Source: CAWANF01 sp963783355
GTDB taxonomy: Bacteria; Bacteroidota; Rhodothermia; Balneolales; DATFMH01
Direction of reading: 5' to 3'
DNA length: 64,000 bases
Assembly: GCA_963783355.1 (NCBI GenBank)
Contig: CAWANF010000001.1
Location: 372,001-436,000, forward strand
Below the pieces are notes generated by a model. That model ran no database searches and had not been told where the DNA came from. It saw only the letters and a program-made list of their open reading frames with translations. The translations under genes were made by a program, and so were the position numbers. Every line of letters begins with the position of its first letter. Within the stretch, counting starts at the first letter, position 1. Shown here piece by piece: positions 16,679 to 24,778 of this stretch.

Positions 16679-17719
16679 ATGGAGAAGAAAAATAAAGTTG
16701 TTACTTTCGGCGAAATTATGTTGAGATTAGCTACCCCGGGATATAGTCGATTTTCACAATCCAATGTGTTTGAAGCAACGTACGGAGGTGGTGAGGCAAA
16801 TGTTGCTGTATCTCTGGCTAATTATAATTTGCCTGTCGATTTTGTCACAAGGCTTCCTAAAAATGATATTGGTGAAGCAGCCATAATGAATCTGAAAAAA
16901 TATGGTGTAGGTACCCAATATATTAACAAAGGTGGCGACCGTGTTGGGATTTATTTTCTTGAGAAAGGAGCTGTCAGCAGAGGGAGTAAAGTGGTGTACG
17001 ATCGTGCCAATTCTGCTCTGTCACAAATCAGACCCGGTATGATTGACTGGGATTCTGTTTTTGAAGGTGCTGGTTGGTTTCACTGGACTGGAATTACACC
17101 GGCTATATCAGAAGGTGCAGCCGAGGTTTGTAAAGAAGCTATCGAAAAAGCCAATCAGTTGGGAATAATAGTATCAACGGATTTAAACTATAGAAATAAA
17201 CTTTGGAAATACGGTAAAGAAGCTTCCGAAGTGATGCCCGGTTTAGTAAAAGGATGTGATGTTATTCTGGGTAATGAAGAAGACGCTGAAAAAGTGTTCG
17301 GTATCAAACCGGAGGGTGTTGATGTAACCAAAGGAAATGTTGAAGCCGCAGCATATGAATCCGTTTGTAAGCAGTTATTAGCTAAATTTCCAAAAGCAAA
17401 AAAAGCTATTATTACTTTACGGGGGTCAATAAGTGCTTCTCACAATACCTGGTCAGGTGTTTTGTGGAATGGCAAGCAATTATTAACGGCTCCAACTTAC
17501 CAAATTACCCACATTGTAGATCGCGTAGGCGGTGGTGATTCTTTTATGGGAGGACTTATATACGGTTTAATTACCTATCAGGATGATCAAAAGGCCTTGA
17601 ATTTTGCTGTGGCTGCCTCATGCCTGAAGCATACTATTGAGGGTGATTTTAATCTTGTGACCGCAGGTGAAGTTGAAAAATTGATGTCCGGTGATGCTTC
17701 CGGAAGGGTATCCAGATAA
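16679..17719 (+). CDS. kdgK: 2-keto-3-deoxygluconate kinase (PfkB family)
   Basis: A 346-residue ribokinase-fold sugar kinase, phosphorylating 2-keto-3-deoxy-D-gluconate to KDPG. PfkB signatures: the N-terminal GEIMLRLATPG and GGGEANVAVSLANYNLPVDFVTRLP, and the C-terminal RVGGGDSFMGGLIYGL (about residues 280-295), whose Asp is the catalytic base in the GxGD motif. KdgA starts 21 bases downstream, which confirms the pathway. The order kdgK-kdgA-hexuronate transporter is a standard uronate-use operon. Expression is probably controlled by the palindrome upstream at 16,439. Confidence 0.92.
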   Translation: MEKKNKVVTFGEIMLRLATPGYSRFSQSNVFEATYGGGEANVAVSLANYNLPVDFVTRLPKNDIGEAAIMNLKKYGVGTQYINKGGDRVGIYFLEKGAVSRGSKVVYDRANSALSQIRPGMIDWDSVFEGAGWFHWTGITPAISEGAAEVCKEAIEKANQLGIIVSTDLNYRNKLWKYGKEASEVMPGLVKGCDVILGNEEDAEKVFGIKPEGVDVTKGNVEAAAYESVCKQLLAKFPKAKKAIITLRGSISASHNTWSGVLWNGKQLLTAPTYQITHIVDRVGGGDSFMGGLIYGLITYQDDQKALNFAVAASCLKHTIEGDFNLVTAGEVEKLMSGDASGRVSR

Positions 17720-17740
17720 TTTTTAAATATTTAATGTTAT

Positions 17741-18415
17741 ATGGCAAAATATTCTAGAATAGAAGTTGTACTGAAAATGCAGGAGACTGGTATGGTCCCT
17801 GTTTTTTATAATGCCGATGTACAAAAGGCAAAAAATGTATTGAAAGCCTGCTACGATGGAGGAGTCAGGGTTTTTGAATTTACAAACCGTGGAGACTTTG
17901 CCCATGAAGTTTTTGGAGAGCTCAATCATTACGCTCTTAAAGAATTGCCGGGTCTAATCCTTGGTGTTGGTTCGGTTGTTGATGCTGCGACAGCTTCATT
18001 ATATATTCAGTTGGGAGCCAATTTTATCGTATCTCCGGTATTAAAGGAGTCTATGGCCAAAGTGTGTAATACACGTAAAATCGCATGGGTTCCCGGATGT
18101 GGTTCTCTGACTGAAATTTCATTTGCGGAAGAACTTGGGGCAGAAGTCGTTAAAATATTTCCTGCTACGCAAGTTGGAGGTCCTAAATTCGTATCTGCTG
18201 TGAAGGGACCTTGTCCGTGGACAAGTATTATGCCCACCGGAGGAGTGTCACCTACGGAAGAAAATCTTACTGAATGGTTTAATTCAGGGGTAATTTGCGT
18301 AGGAATGGGGTCGAAACTCATTACTAAAGAAATTATTAATAATGATGATTTTGATACGCTCCGTGAAAATGTCGAAGACGCTTTAACACTAATAAAAAAA
18401 ATTAGAAGTAAATAA
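17741..18415 (+). CDS. kdgA: KDPG/KHG aldolase
   Basis: A 224-residue class I aldolase (Eda/KdgA family) that splits 2-keto-3-deoxy-6-phosphogluconate into pyruvate and glyceraldehyde-3-phosphate. The Schiff-base Lys is in EVVKIFPATQVGGP (about residue 145). GVGSVVDAATA, FIVSPVL, VPGCGSLTEI and MPTGGVSP complete the TIM-barrel signature. It follows kdgK by 21 bases and joins the galacturonate, glucuronate and unsaturated uronate branches. Confidence 0.94.
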   Translation: MAKYSRIEVVLKMQETGMVPVFYNADVQKAKNVLKACYDGGVRVFEFTNRGDFAHEVFGELNHYALKELPGLILGVGSVVDAATASLYIQLGANFIVSPVLKESMAKVCNTRKIAWVPGCGSLTEISFAEELGAEVVKIFPATQVGGPKFVSAVKGPCPWTSIMPTGGVSPTEENLTEWFNSGVICVGMGSKLITKEIINNDDFDTLRENVEDALTLIKKIRSK

Positions 18416-18465
18416 CGAGATTGACATACTCTTTCTAATTAAAACTAAAAACATTATTTGTAATA

Positions 18466-19788
18466 ATGGAGAATGTTAACATCCATTCAGAAAGCCCTTC
18501 CAGCGAGGTAGGCCTGATAAATAGGCCTAATACAAGTTCTTTTAGATGGACAATCTGTGCCTTACTTTTTTTAGCAACTACAATAAACTATGTAGATCGG
18601 CAGGTTATCGGTATCCTGGCACCGGTATTACAGAAAGATATCGGCTGGAATGATTTGGATTATGGTTATATCGTAACGGCATTCCAGGCGGCCTATGCAT
18701 TAGGTCTTCTGTTCTTCGGCTGGTTTATTGATAAAGTAGGTACTAAAAAGGGATATACTGCTTCAATGACCATATGGAGTATAAGCGCTATGGGTCACGC
18801 CCTTGTAAATACTGTAACCGGTTTCGGTATTGCTCGTTTTTTCCTGGGACTTGGGGAATCCGGTAACTTTCCGGCCGCCATTAAGGCTACGGCAGAATGG
18901 TTTCCTAAAAAGGAACGTGCCCTGGCTACAGGATTGTTCAATTCAGGTGCCAATGTAGGTGCTGTCGTTGCGCCGGCAATTGTTCCGTGGATTACATTAA
19001 CCTGGGGCTGGCACGAAGCTTTTATATTTACAGGTTCACTGGGTTTTATCGTTCTTGCACTTTGGCTTTGGTTGTACAAGCTACCGGAAAATCATGAAAG
19101 AGTTTCACAAGCTGAATTGGAGTACATTAAAAGTGATCCTATTGAGGTACAGACTGTCAAAATACCATGGATGACCCTGTTGAAGTATCGTCAGACCTGG
19201 GCTTTTATTGTTGGAAAATTTTTAACAGATCCGATTTGGTGGTTTTATCTGTATTGGTTGCCCAAATTTCTGAATGAGCATTATCACTTAGACCTTGCTC
19301 ATCTTGGTTTACCGCTTATTGTAATTTATTCAATGACAAGTGTTGGCAGTATTGGCGGAGGCTGGTTATCCTCATTCTTTATAAGAAGGAATTGGTCAAT
19401 CAATAAATCGCGTAAAATTGCTATGTTGATTTGCGCACTTCTCGTAGTGCCTATTATTTTTGCATCGAAAGTATCCGACTTATGGGTTGCCGTCGGATTG
19501 ATAGGCCTTGCCGCTGCTGCTCACCAGGGTTGGTCTGCAAATATATTTACAACGGCTTCGGATATGTTCCCGACACGTGCCGTTGCCTCTGTCGTTGGTT
19601 TGGGCGGAATGGCGGGATCCATAGGTGGTATGCTTATTGCGACTGCCGCCGGTATTATCCTGCAGTTAACCGGTCATTATTTAATCCTGTTTATCATTTC
19701 CGGTACGGCTTATTTGATTGCTCTCCTGATTTTCCATATGCTGGTTCCGAGAATGGGAGCAATTGAAGAAATACCGGTTGCGAATTGA
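18466..19788 (+). CDS. MFS hexuronate transporter (ExuT-like)
   Basis: A 440-residue major facilitator with 12 predicted helices. The first helix region ends TINYVDRQVIGILAPVLQ, a typical start for the anion:cation symporter branch that includes ExuT and sialate/glucarate carriers. The GWFIDKVGTKKGY loop 2-3 motif and RFFLGLGESGNFPAAIKATAEWFPKKERALATG are characteristic of that branch. It probably imports galacturonate, glucuronate or the deoxyketouronates across the inner membrane. It lies 50 bases after kdgA and is followed by a hairpin at 19,822. Confidence 0.9.
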   Translation: MENVNIHSESPSSEVGLINRPNTSSFRWTICALLFLATTINYVDRQVIGILAPVLQKDIGWNDLDYGYIVTAFQAAYALGLLFFGWFIDKVGTKKGYTASMTIWSISAMGHALVNTVTGFGIARFFLGLGESGNFPAAIKATAEWFPKKERALATGLFNSGANVGAVVAPAIVPWITLTWGWHEAFIFTGSLGFIVLALWLWLYKLPENHERVSQAELEYIKSDPIEVQTVKIPWMTLLKYRQTWAFIVGKFLTDPIWWFYLYWLPKFLNEHYHLDLAHLGLPLIVIYSMTSVGSIGGGWLSSFFIRRNWSINKSRKIAMLICALLVVPIIFASKVSDLWVAVGLIGLAAAAHQGWSANIFTTASDMFPTRAVASVVGLGGMAGSIGGMLIATAAGIILQLTGHYLILFIISGTAYLIALLIFHMLVPRMGAIEEIPVAN

Positions 19789-19821
19789 TAACAGCTTTTA
19801 TTTGTTAACCTTATTTAGAGG

Positions 19822-19864
19822 CTTCTTCATGTGATGATTAATTATCGATATCATGAAGAAGTTT
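19822..19864 (+). terminator. Hairpin after the hexuronate transporter
   Basis: A 10-bp stem, CTTCTTCATG at 19,822-19,831 with CATGAAGAAG at 19,852-19,861, is followed by TTTCTTT. It is the probable end of the kdgK-kdgA-transporter transcript. Confidence 0.55.
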
Positions 19865-19931
19865 CTTTAATTTAATGAATGCTATTTTGATAAACTGTAT
19901 GACTTAAATAAGTGTTTCTTTTATTAATATG

Positions 19932-19945
19932 TGATATCGTTAACA
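19932..19945. promoter_or_regulatory. Candidate uronate-regulon operator TGATATCGTTAACA upstream of kduI
   Basis: It matches 11 of 14 positions of TGTTACCGGTAACA and sits 10 bases before the kduI start, where a bound repressor would block transcription or early elongation. It is the weakest of the four sites. Confidence 0.35.
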
Positions 19946-19955
19946 CTCCGCACTT

Positions 19956-20819
19956 ATGTCAAAATCTTACTCTAAAACAAAAAAAATTATGGAAATACGT
20001 CGTCCAATACATCCGCTTGATGCTAAAGAATATTCTTCTCAGAGATTAAAACAAGAATTTTTGATGACGGACCTTATGGAAAACGATAAGTTGAATTTGG
20101 TCTATACTCATCATGACAGAATGATTGCAGGCGGAGTTGTTCCTGTAACAGGAGAGATTAAACTGGAAACAACGGACCAATTAAAATCCGACTTTTTCCT
20201 GGAAAGAAGAGAACTGGGAATTATTAACATCGGAGGTGTAGGAACCGTTAAGGTAGATCAGGAAACATATTCTCTGGAGAATACGGATTGTCTTTACATT
20301 GGAAAAGGGAAAAAAGACATTCGTTTCACCAGTAAAGATCCCAAAAATGCGGCTCGTTTTTATTTAATATCGACGCTGGCACATACTTCGTACCCTATAC
20401 AAAAAAGCTCTAAAGAAGAAGCAACATTAGAAAACCTCGGTTCGGGGAAAGCGTGTAACGAGCGTTCTATTTATAAGTTCATTCATCCGGATGGTATAAA
20501 AAGTTGTCAGCTGGTTATGGGTTTTACCATTCTTAAAGAAGGAAGCATCTGGAATACGATGCCGGCACACACTCATGATCGCCGTTCAGAAATTTACTTT
20601 TATTTTAACATGTCTGAAAACGACCGCGTTTTCCATTTTATGGGTGAGCCGGATGATACAAGGCATATTGTTGTCAGTAACGAACAAGGGATCATTTCTC
20701 CATCCTGGTCAATTCATGCCGGAGCCGGAACAGGTCCGTATATTTTTATATGGGCAATGGCGGGTGAAAATCAAAGCTTTGCTGATATGGACTTTGTAGC
20801 AATGAATGAAATTAATTAA
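19956..20819 (+). CDS. kduI: 5-keto-4-deoxyuronate isomerase (4-deoxy-L-threo-5-hexosulose-uronate ketol-isomerase)
   Basis: A 287-residue KduI cupin, slightly longer than the 278-residue E. coli enzyme, which isomerises 4-deoxy-5-ketouronate to 3-deoxy-D-glycero-2,5-hexodiulosonate. The zinc site is expected in TMPAHTHDRRSEIYFYF (HxH and Glu, about residues 203-220). The N-terminus RRPIHPLDAKEYSSQRLKQEF is conserved, as is the C-terminal GPYIFIWAMAGENQSF. An in-frame ATG 33 bases downstream (IMEIRRPIHP) may be the real start. It is followed after 15 bases by kduD. Confidence 0.95.
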   Translation: MSKSYSKTKKIMEIRRPIHPLDAKEYSSQRLKQEFLMTDLMENDKLNLVYTHHDRMIAGGVVPVTGEIKLETTDQLKSDFFLERRELGIINIGGVGTVKVDQETYSLENTDCLYIGKGKKDIRFTSKDPKNAARFYLISTLAHTSYPIQKSSKEEATLENLGSGKACNERSIYKFIHPDGIKSCQLVMGFTILKEGSIWNTMPAHTHDRRSEIYFYFNMSENDRVFHFMGEPDDTRHIVVSNEQGIISPSWSIHAGAGTGPYIFIWAMAGENQSFADMDFVAMNEIN

Positions 20820-20834
20820 AAACCTGAGGATTTG

Positions 20835-21602
20835 ATGAATACGGAATTATTCAGCTTGAAAGGTAAAACAGCCTTGGTGACAGGGTGTAAGCGTGGCATT
20901 GGTAAAGCGATTGCCATTGGTTTAGCTAAAGCAGGAGCGGACATAGTCGGGGTGTCCACAACCCTGTCTCTCAGTGGAAGTGATGTGGAAAAAGAAGTTG
21001 TGGCTGTCGGTCAAAAATTTGACGCTTATCAGTGTGATTTTTCGGATAGGAATGCATTATATCAATTTATTGAACAAGTAAAAAAAGATGTTCAATCTGT
21101 TGATATTTTGATTAATAATGCAGGAACAATTTTGAGAAAACCAGCCGCAGAACATCCCGACGAGTATTGGGATAAAGTAATAGAGGTTAATCTGACGGCC
21201 CCTTTTATACTGAGCCGGGAATTTGGTAAGGATATGATTAAGCAGGGCTCAGGGAAAATTATTTTTATTGCTTCATTGCTTACGTTTCAGGGTGGAATTT
21301 TAATACCGGGATATGCTTCCAGCAAAGGTGGAATTGGACAATTAACCATGGCTTTGTCAAATGAATGGGCTTCTTCCGGTGTTAATGTTAATGCAATAGC
21401 CCCGGGTTATATAGCAACCGATAATACAGCACCTTTACGTGAAGATGAAACCCGAAACAAATCAATACTAGGCAGGATTCCAGCCGGAAGATGGGGCTCG
21501 CCGGATGATTTGGTAGGTGCAGCAACATTGCTGTCATCTTCTGCTTCAGATTATATAAATGGTACGATTATTACGGTTGATGGCGGTTGGATGGGTCGCT
21601 GA
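20835..21602 (+). CDS. kduD: 2-deoxy-D-gluconate 3-dehydrogenase / 3-deoxy-2,5-diketogluconate reductase
   Basis: An SDR of 255 residues, next step after KduI: it reduces 2,5-diketo-3-deoxygluconate to 2-keto-3-deoxygluconate, the KdgK substrate. TGCKRGIGKAIA, NNAGTILRKPA, the S...YASSKGG active site and GTIITVDGGWMGR are KduD hallmarks. I chose ATG at 20,835, preceded by GAGGA 4 bases away; TTG at 20,832 in the same frame would add one residue. It is co-transcribed with kduI. Confidence 0.93.
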   Translation: MNTELFSLKGKTALVTGCKRGIGKAIAIGLAKAGADIVGVSTTLSLSGSDVEKEVVAVGQKFDAYQCDFSDRNALYQFIEQVKKDVQSVDILINNAGTILRKPAAEHPDEYWDKVIEVNLTAPFILSREFGKDMIKQGSGKIIFIASLLTFQGGILIPGYASSKGGIGQLTMALSNEWASSGVNVNAIAPGYIATDNTAPLREDETRNKSILGRIPAGRWGSPDDLVGAATLLSSSASDYINGTIITVDGGWMGR

Positions 21603-21658
21603 GAAACACCGGTTGTATTATTAGCTTTTGTAAGTTATTTCAGGTTGATTAGGGAAAA

Positions 21659-21672
21659 TGTTACCGGTATCA
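21659..21672. promoter_or_regulatory. Candidate uronate-regulon operator TGTTACCGGTATCA upstream of uxaB
   Basis: It matches 13 of 14 positions of TGTTACCGGTAACA, 100 bases before the preferred uxaB start. It is positioned to control the uxaB-dehydrogenase-mutarotase run. Confidence 0.5.
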
Positions 21673-21771
21673 TATAGGTATCGAAATTAAGAGAACGGTA
21701 TTCATTTTGGCGCAAAATTCTGAAAAGAATGATTGCAAAATGAAATGATTTGGAAAAATAGTGGAATTACT

Positions 21772-23214
21772 ATGTTGACTAAGCTTGATAGAAAAACGAC
21801 TGAGACGGAAAACGAATATCCTGTGAAGGTCATTCAGTTTGGAGAAGGTAATTTTTTGCGTGGATATGTTGATTGGATGATCGATATCCTGAATGAAAAA
21901 TTACAATTTGATGCTGGCATTTTTATAATAAAACCTACCCCCCGAGGTTCCTTAACTTTATTTGAAGAACAGGATTGCTTGTATCATGTAATATTACAAG
22001 GAATCAAGGGCCATGAATATATTTCTGAAACAAGGTTAATAACCTCAATACAAGGAGTACTTAATCCATATTCAGATTTTAAAGGTTTCCTGAAATTAGC
22101 AGAAAATCCGGATATCGAATTCATCTTTTCCAATACGACAGAAGCAGGTATAGCATTTGATGATAACGACGTTTCGATTTTACAGATTCCTAACAGTTAT
22201 CCTGGAAAGCTGACAGCATTTTTATATCGGCGTTTTGTCCATTTTTCAGGGGATGCAGACAAAGGACTTGTTATTATTCCATGTGAATTGATTGATAAAA
22301 ATGGAGAAAAGCTAAAAAATATCATTTTTAAATATGCGGATTATTGGGATTTGGATAAAAACTTCTCAGATTGGTTAAATGATAACGTGACTTTTTGTAA
22401 TTCTTTAGTTGATCGAATAGTCCCGGGTTATCCGGCGGAAAAAGCAAAAGATATTCAGAAAAAGATAGGTTACGAAGATAAATTGTTGGTCTCCGCGGAA
22501 TATTTTCATCTTTGGGTCATTGAAGCACCCGATTGGGTTAAAGAAAAACTTCCGGTTCAGAAAGCAGGATTGAATGTTAAGTTTGTGAAAGATTTGAGTC
22601 CCTACCGTACCAGGAAAGTTCGAATTCTAAATGGCATTCATACTACTATGGTTCCGGTTGGTTATTTATATGGACTTTCGACAGTTAAGGAATCTATCGA
22701 TGATGAAATTGTAGGTCGATATTTAAAAGATGCTTTGTTTGGTGAGATCATACCAACATTAGATCTTCCAATGGATGAATTGACAGAGTTTGCAAATGAT
22801 GTTATGGATCGTTTTAAAAATCCTTTTATAAAACATAATTTGATCTCTATTGCTCTAAATTCTATTTCAAAATTTAAGGTCCGGGTGCTACCGTCTGTCT
22901 TGAAATACATTGAAATAAAAAAGGAGCTGCCACACCGCTTGCTCTTTTCCCTTGCAGCTTTAATACGTTTTTATAAAGGAGACTGGAAAGGTGATAAGAT
23001 ACCTCTAAATGATTCAGTAGAAATTATAGGATTTTTTACTAAAGCCTGGTCTACAAAAGATTATCAGAAAATAACAGAACAGGTATTGGGAAATTCTATG
23101 TTGTGGGGACAGAACTTAAATGATATTGATGGAGTAACTATTCTGGTATCCAGATATGTAGAACAAATCGATAAAAATGGCATTAAAACGACTTTAATAC
23201 ACATAAAACACTGA
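21772..23214 (+). CDS. uxaB: Tagaturonate reductase (altronate oxidoreductase)
   Basis: A member of the mannitol dehydrogenase family that reduces D-tagaturonate to D-altronate after UxaC. The N-terminal VKVIQFGEGNFLRGYVDWMID is the UxaB nucleotide-binding signature. The later KDLSPYRTRKVRILNGIHTTMVPVGYL contains the catalytic Lys/Asn/His region of this family (Lys-x4-Asn-x2-His). I chose ATG 21,772 because it gives MLTKLDRKT, which aligns with the known N-terminus; an upstream TTG at 21,733 would add 13 unsupported residues. The next gene starts 6 bases after its stop. Confidence 0.92.
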   Translation: MLTKLDRKTTETENEYPVKVIQFGEGNFLRGYVDWMIDILNEKLQFDAGIFIIKPTPRGSLTLFEEQDCLYHVILQGIKGHEYISETRLITSIQGVLNPYSDFKGFLKLAENPDIEFIFSNTTEAGIAFDDNDVSILQIPNSYPGKLTAFLYRRFVHFSGDADKGLVIIPCELIDKNGEKLKNIIFKYADYWDLDKNFSDWLNDNVTFCNSLVDRIVPGYPAEKAKDIQKKIGYEDKLLVSAEYFHLWVIEAPDWVKEKLPVQKAGLNVKFVKDLSPYRTRKVRILNGIHTTMVPVGYLYGLSTVKESIDDEIVGRYLKDALFGEIIPTLDLPMDELTEFANDVMDRFKNPFIKHNLISIALNSISKFKVRVLPSVLKYIEIKKELPHRLLFSLAALIRFYKGDWKGDKIPLNDSVEIIGFFTKAWSTKDYQKITEQVLGNSMLWGQNLNDIDGVTILVSRYVEQIDKNGIKTTLIHIKH

Positions 23215-23220
23215 AATAAG

Positions 23221-24243
23221 ATGAAATATATCGTTTTAGAAAAACCAGGTGAATTTAAACTCAAAGATAAAGAATATGACTTAAACTTATCTCCGGACCA
23301 GGTTCTGCTTAAAGTTCATAGAATTGGAATTTGCGGAACCGATTTGCATGCATTCGAGGGTAATCAGCCCTTTTTTACTTTTCCCCGCATATTGGGTCAT
23401 GAATTAGGACTGGAAGTAGTTGAAATTGGAGAGGACGTTACGAACGTAAGTGTTGGAGATAAATGTACATTGGAACCTTATAAAACACCAAATCCCAACG
23501 ATCAGGCTGTGCGTCGTGGTAAGACTAATTGCGCTGAAAATATTTCTGTATTTGGGGTTCATGAAGACGGAGGAATGAGAGAATATTTTAAGTACCCTGC
23601 TAAGTATATTCATAAATCCCTGGTTCTTAGTTATGAGCAACTTGCATTAGTTGAACCATTATGTATAGGTTGTCATGCTGTAAATCGCGCAGGGGTCAAA
23701 GAAACCGATACCGTATTAGTGGTAGGAATTGGCCCTATAGGATTATCTGCCATACAATTTGCAGAATCGAAAGGAGCTAAGGTCGCAGCTTTGGAAATGA
23801 ATGCAAACAGGATTTCTTTCTGTCGTAACACGTTGGGTATTGAATGTATAAAAGCACCCGATGATGATCTTGAAAAAACAATTCGTGAGCATTTTGATGG
23901 AGATCTACCCACTGTTGTATTGGATGCAACAGGAAACAAAAATTCGATGTCAAAATCGTTTGAATATGTAGCTCACGGTGGAGTTTTGGTTTTTATTGGC
24001 CTTTTTCAGGGAGATTTATGCTTTCATGATCCGTATTTCCATAAAAAAGAACTCACTTTAATGTCGAGCCGTAATGCCTTAAGTTCGGATTTTGATGAAG
24101 TTATAGCTGCCATCGAGAAGGGAAAGATAGATACTACTCCATGGATAACGCATCGATCACCTTTTGATGACATGATTCAGAATTTTGATGACTGGCTAAA
24201 ACCAGAGTCTAAAGTTATTAAGGCCATGGTAGAGTTAAATTAA
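23221..24243 (+). CDS. Zinc-dependent alcohol dehydrogenase (L-galactonate/sugar-acid or deoxyhexose dehydrogenase type)
   Basis: A 340-residue medium-chain dehydrogenase. The catalytic zinc site is CGTDLHAFEG (Cys about residue 37) plus GHELGLEVVEIG. The NAD-binding VVGIGPIGLSAIQFA is at about residues 160-175. The structural-zinc Cys cluster is reduced: around residue 100 only one clear Cys (GKTNCAENIS) remains, as in the RspB/L-galactonate 5-dehydrogenase branch. It is sandwiched between uxaB (6 bases) and a rhamnose/fucose-type mutarotase (36 bases). It could serve either the uronate or the deoxyhexose pathway; the sequence does not decide. Confidence 0.8.
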   Translation: MKYIVLEKPGEFKLKDKEYDLNLSPDQVLLKVHRIGICGTDLHAFEGNQPFFTFPRILGHELGLEVVEIGEDVTNVSVGDKCTLEPYKTPNPNDQAVRRGKTNCAENISVFGVHEDGGMREYFKYPAKYIHKSLVLSYEQLALVEPLCIGCHAVNRAGVKETDTVLVVGIGPIGLSAIQFAESKGAKVAALEMNANRISFCRNTLGIECIKAPDDDLEKTIREHFDGDLPTVVLDATGNKNSMSKSFEYVAHGGVLVFIGLFQGDLCFHDPYFHKKELTLMSSRNALSSDFDEVIAAIEKGKIDTTPWITHRSPFDDMIQNFDDWLKPESKVIKAMVELN

Positions 24244-24279
24244 CTTCCACTCGTATTCATGAATTTTATTTTTTAAATC

Positions 24280-24699
24280 ATGCAAACAAATACTATAAAG
24301 TTTAAAAGATATTGTAAGACCCTGACATTAAAAGATGATCCTGCGTTGATTGAACAATATATAAGAATCCATGACAAAAATGTTGTATGGCCTGAGGTTA
24401 CACAGGGCATGAAAGAGGTTGGTATAATAGATATGGAAATTTATATATATGATAATAACCTGTTCATGATTATGGATACTAAATTAGATTTCAACCATGA
24501 TTTAGCAATGGATAAATTAGGAAGACTGCCCCGACAGACAGAATGGGAATTATATGTATCTAAGTTTCAGGATACCGAAGATGGTGCCTCAGCAAAAGGG
24601 AAGTGGCTGCTGATGGAGCGAATATTCAAAATGGAGCAACAGGAATCACATAAAGCCACAGACGGGCAAATAGAAATTTTAAATGCAGATTCTATGTAA
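24280..24699 (+). CDS. L-rhamnose/L-fucose mutarotase (RhaM/DUF718 type)
   Basis: A 139-residue protein of the RhaM-like mutarotase family, slightly long at the C-terminus (core about 105-115 residues). Marks are the YIRIHDKNVVWPEV segment with the expected catalytic His, then GIIDMEIYIYDNNLFMIMD. It interconverts alpha and beta anomers of a 6-deoxyhexose. In Campylobacter jejuni a related mutarotase sits in the fucose locus with an SDR, a lactonase and a UxaA-like dehydratase, all of which also occur in this district. It is followed by a clear terminator and a convergent UxaA-family gene. Confidence 0.8.
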   Translation: MQTNTIKFKRYCKTLTLKDDPALIEQYIRIHDKNVVWPEVTQGMKEVGIIDMEIYIYDNNLFMIMDTKLDFNHDLAMDKLGRLPRQTEWELYVSKFQDTEDGASAKGKWLLMERIFKMEQQESHKATDGQIEILNADSM

Positions 24700-24719
24700 A
24701 TATTTGGCTAAAGAAAAGT

Positions 24720-24758
24720 AAAAAAAGGACTCAGTTATTATCAAATGAGTCCCTTTTT
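24720..24758. terminator. Rho-independent terminator between mutarotase and UxaA-family gene
   Basis: A 7-bp GC-containing stem, GGACTCA at 24,727-24,733 with TGAGTCC at 24,746-24,752, is flanked by an A-run on the left and CTTTTT on the right. It should work for both convergent genes. Confidence 0.8.
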
Positions 24759-24778
24759 GTATAGGAAAGGGTTTTAAT

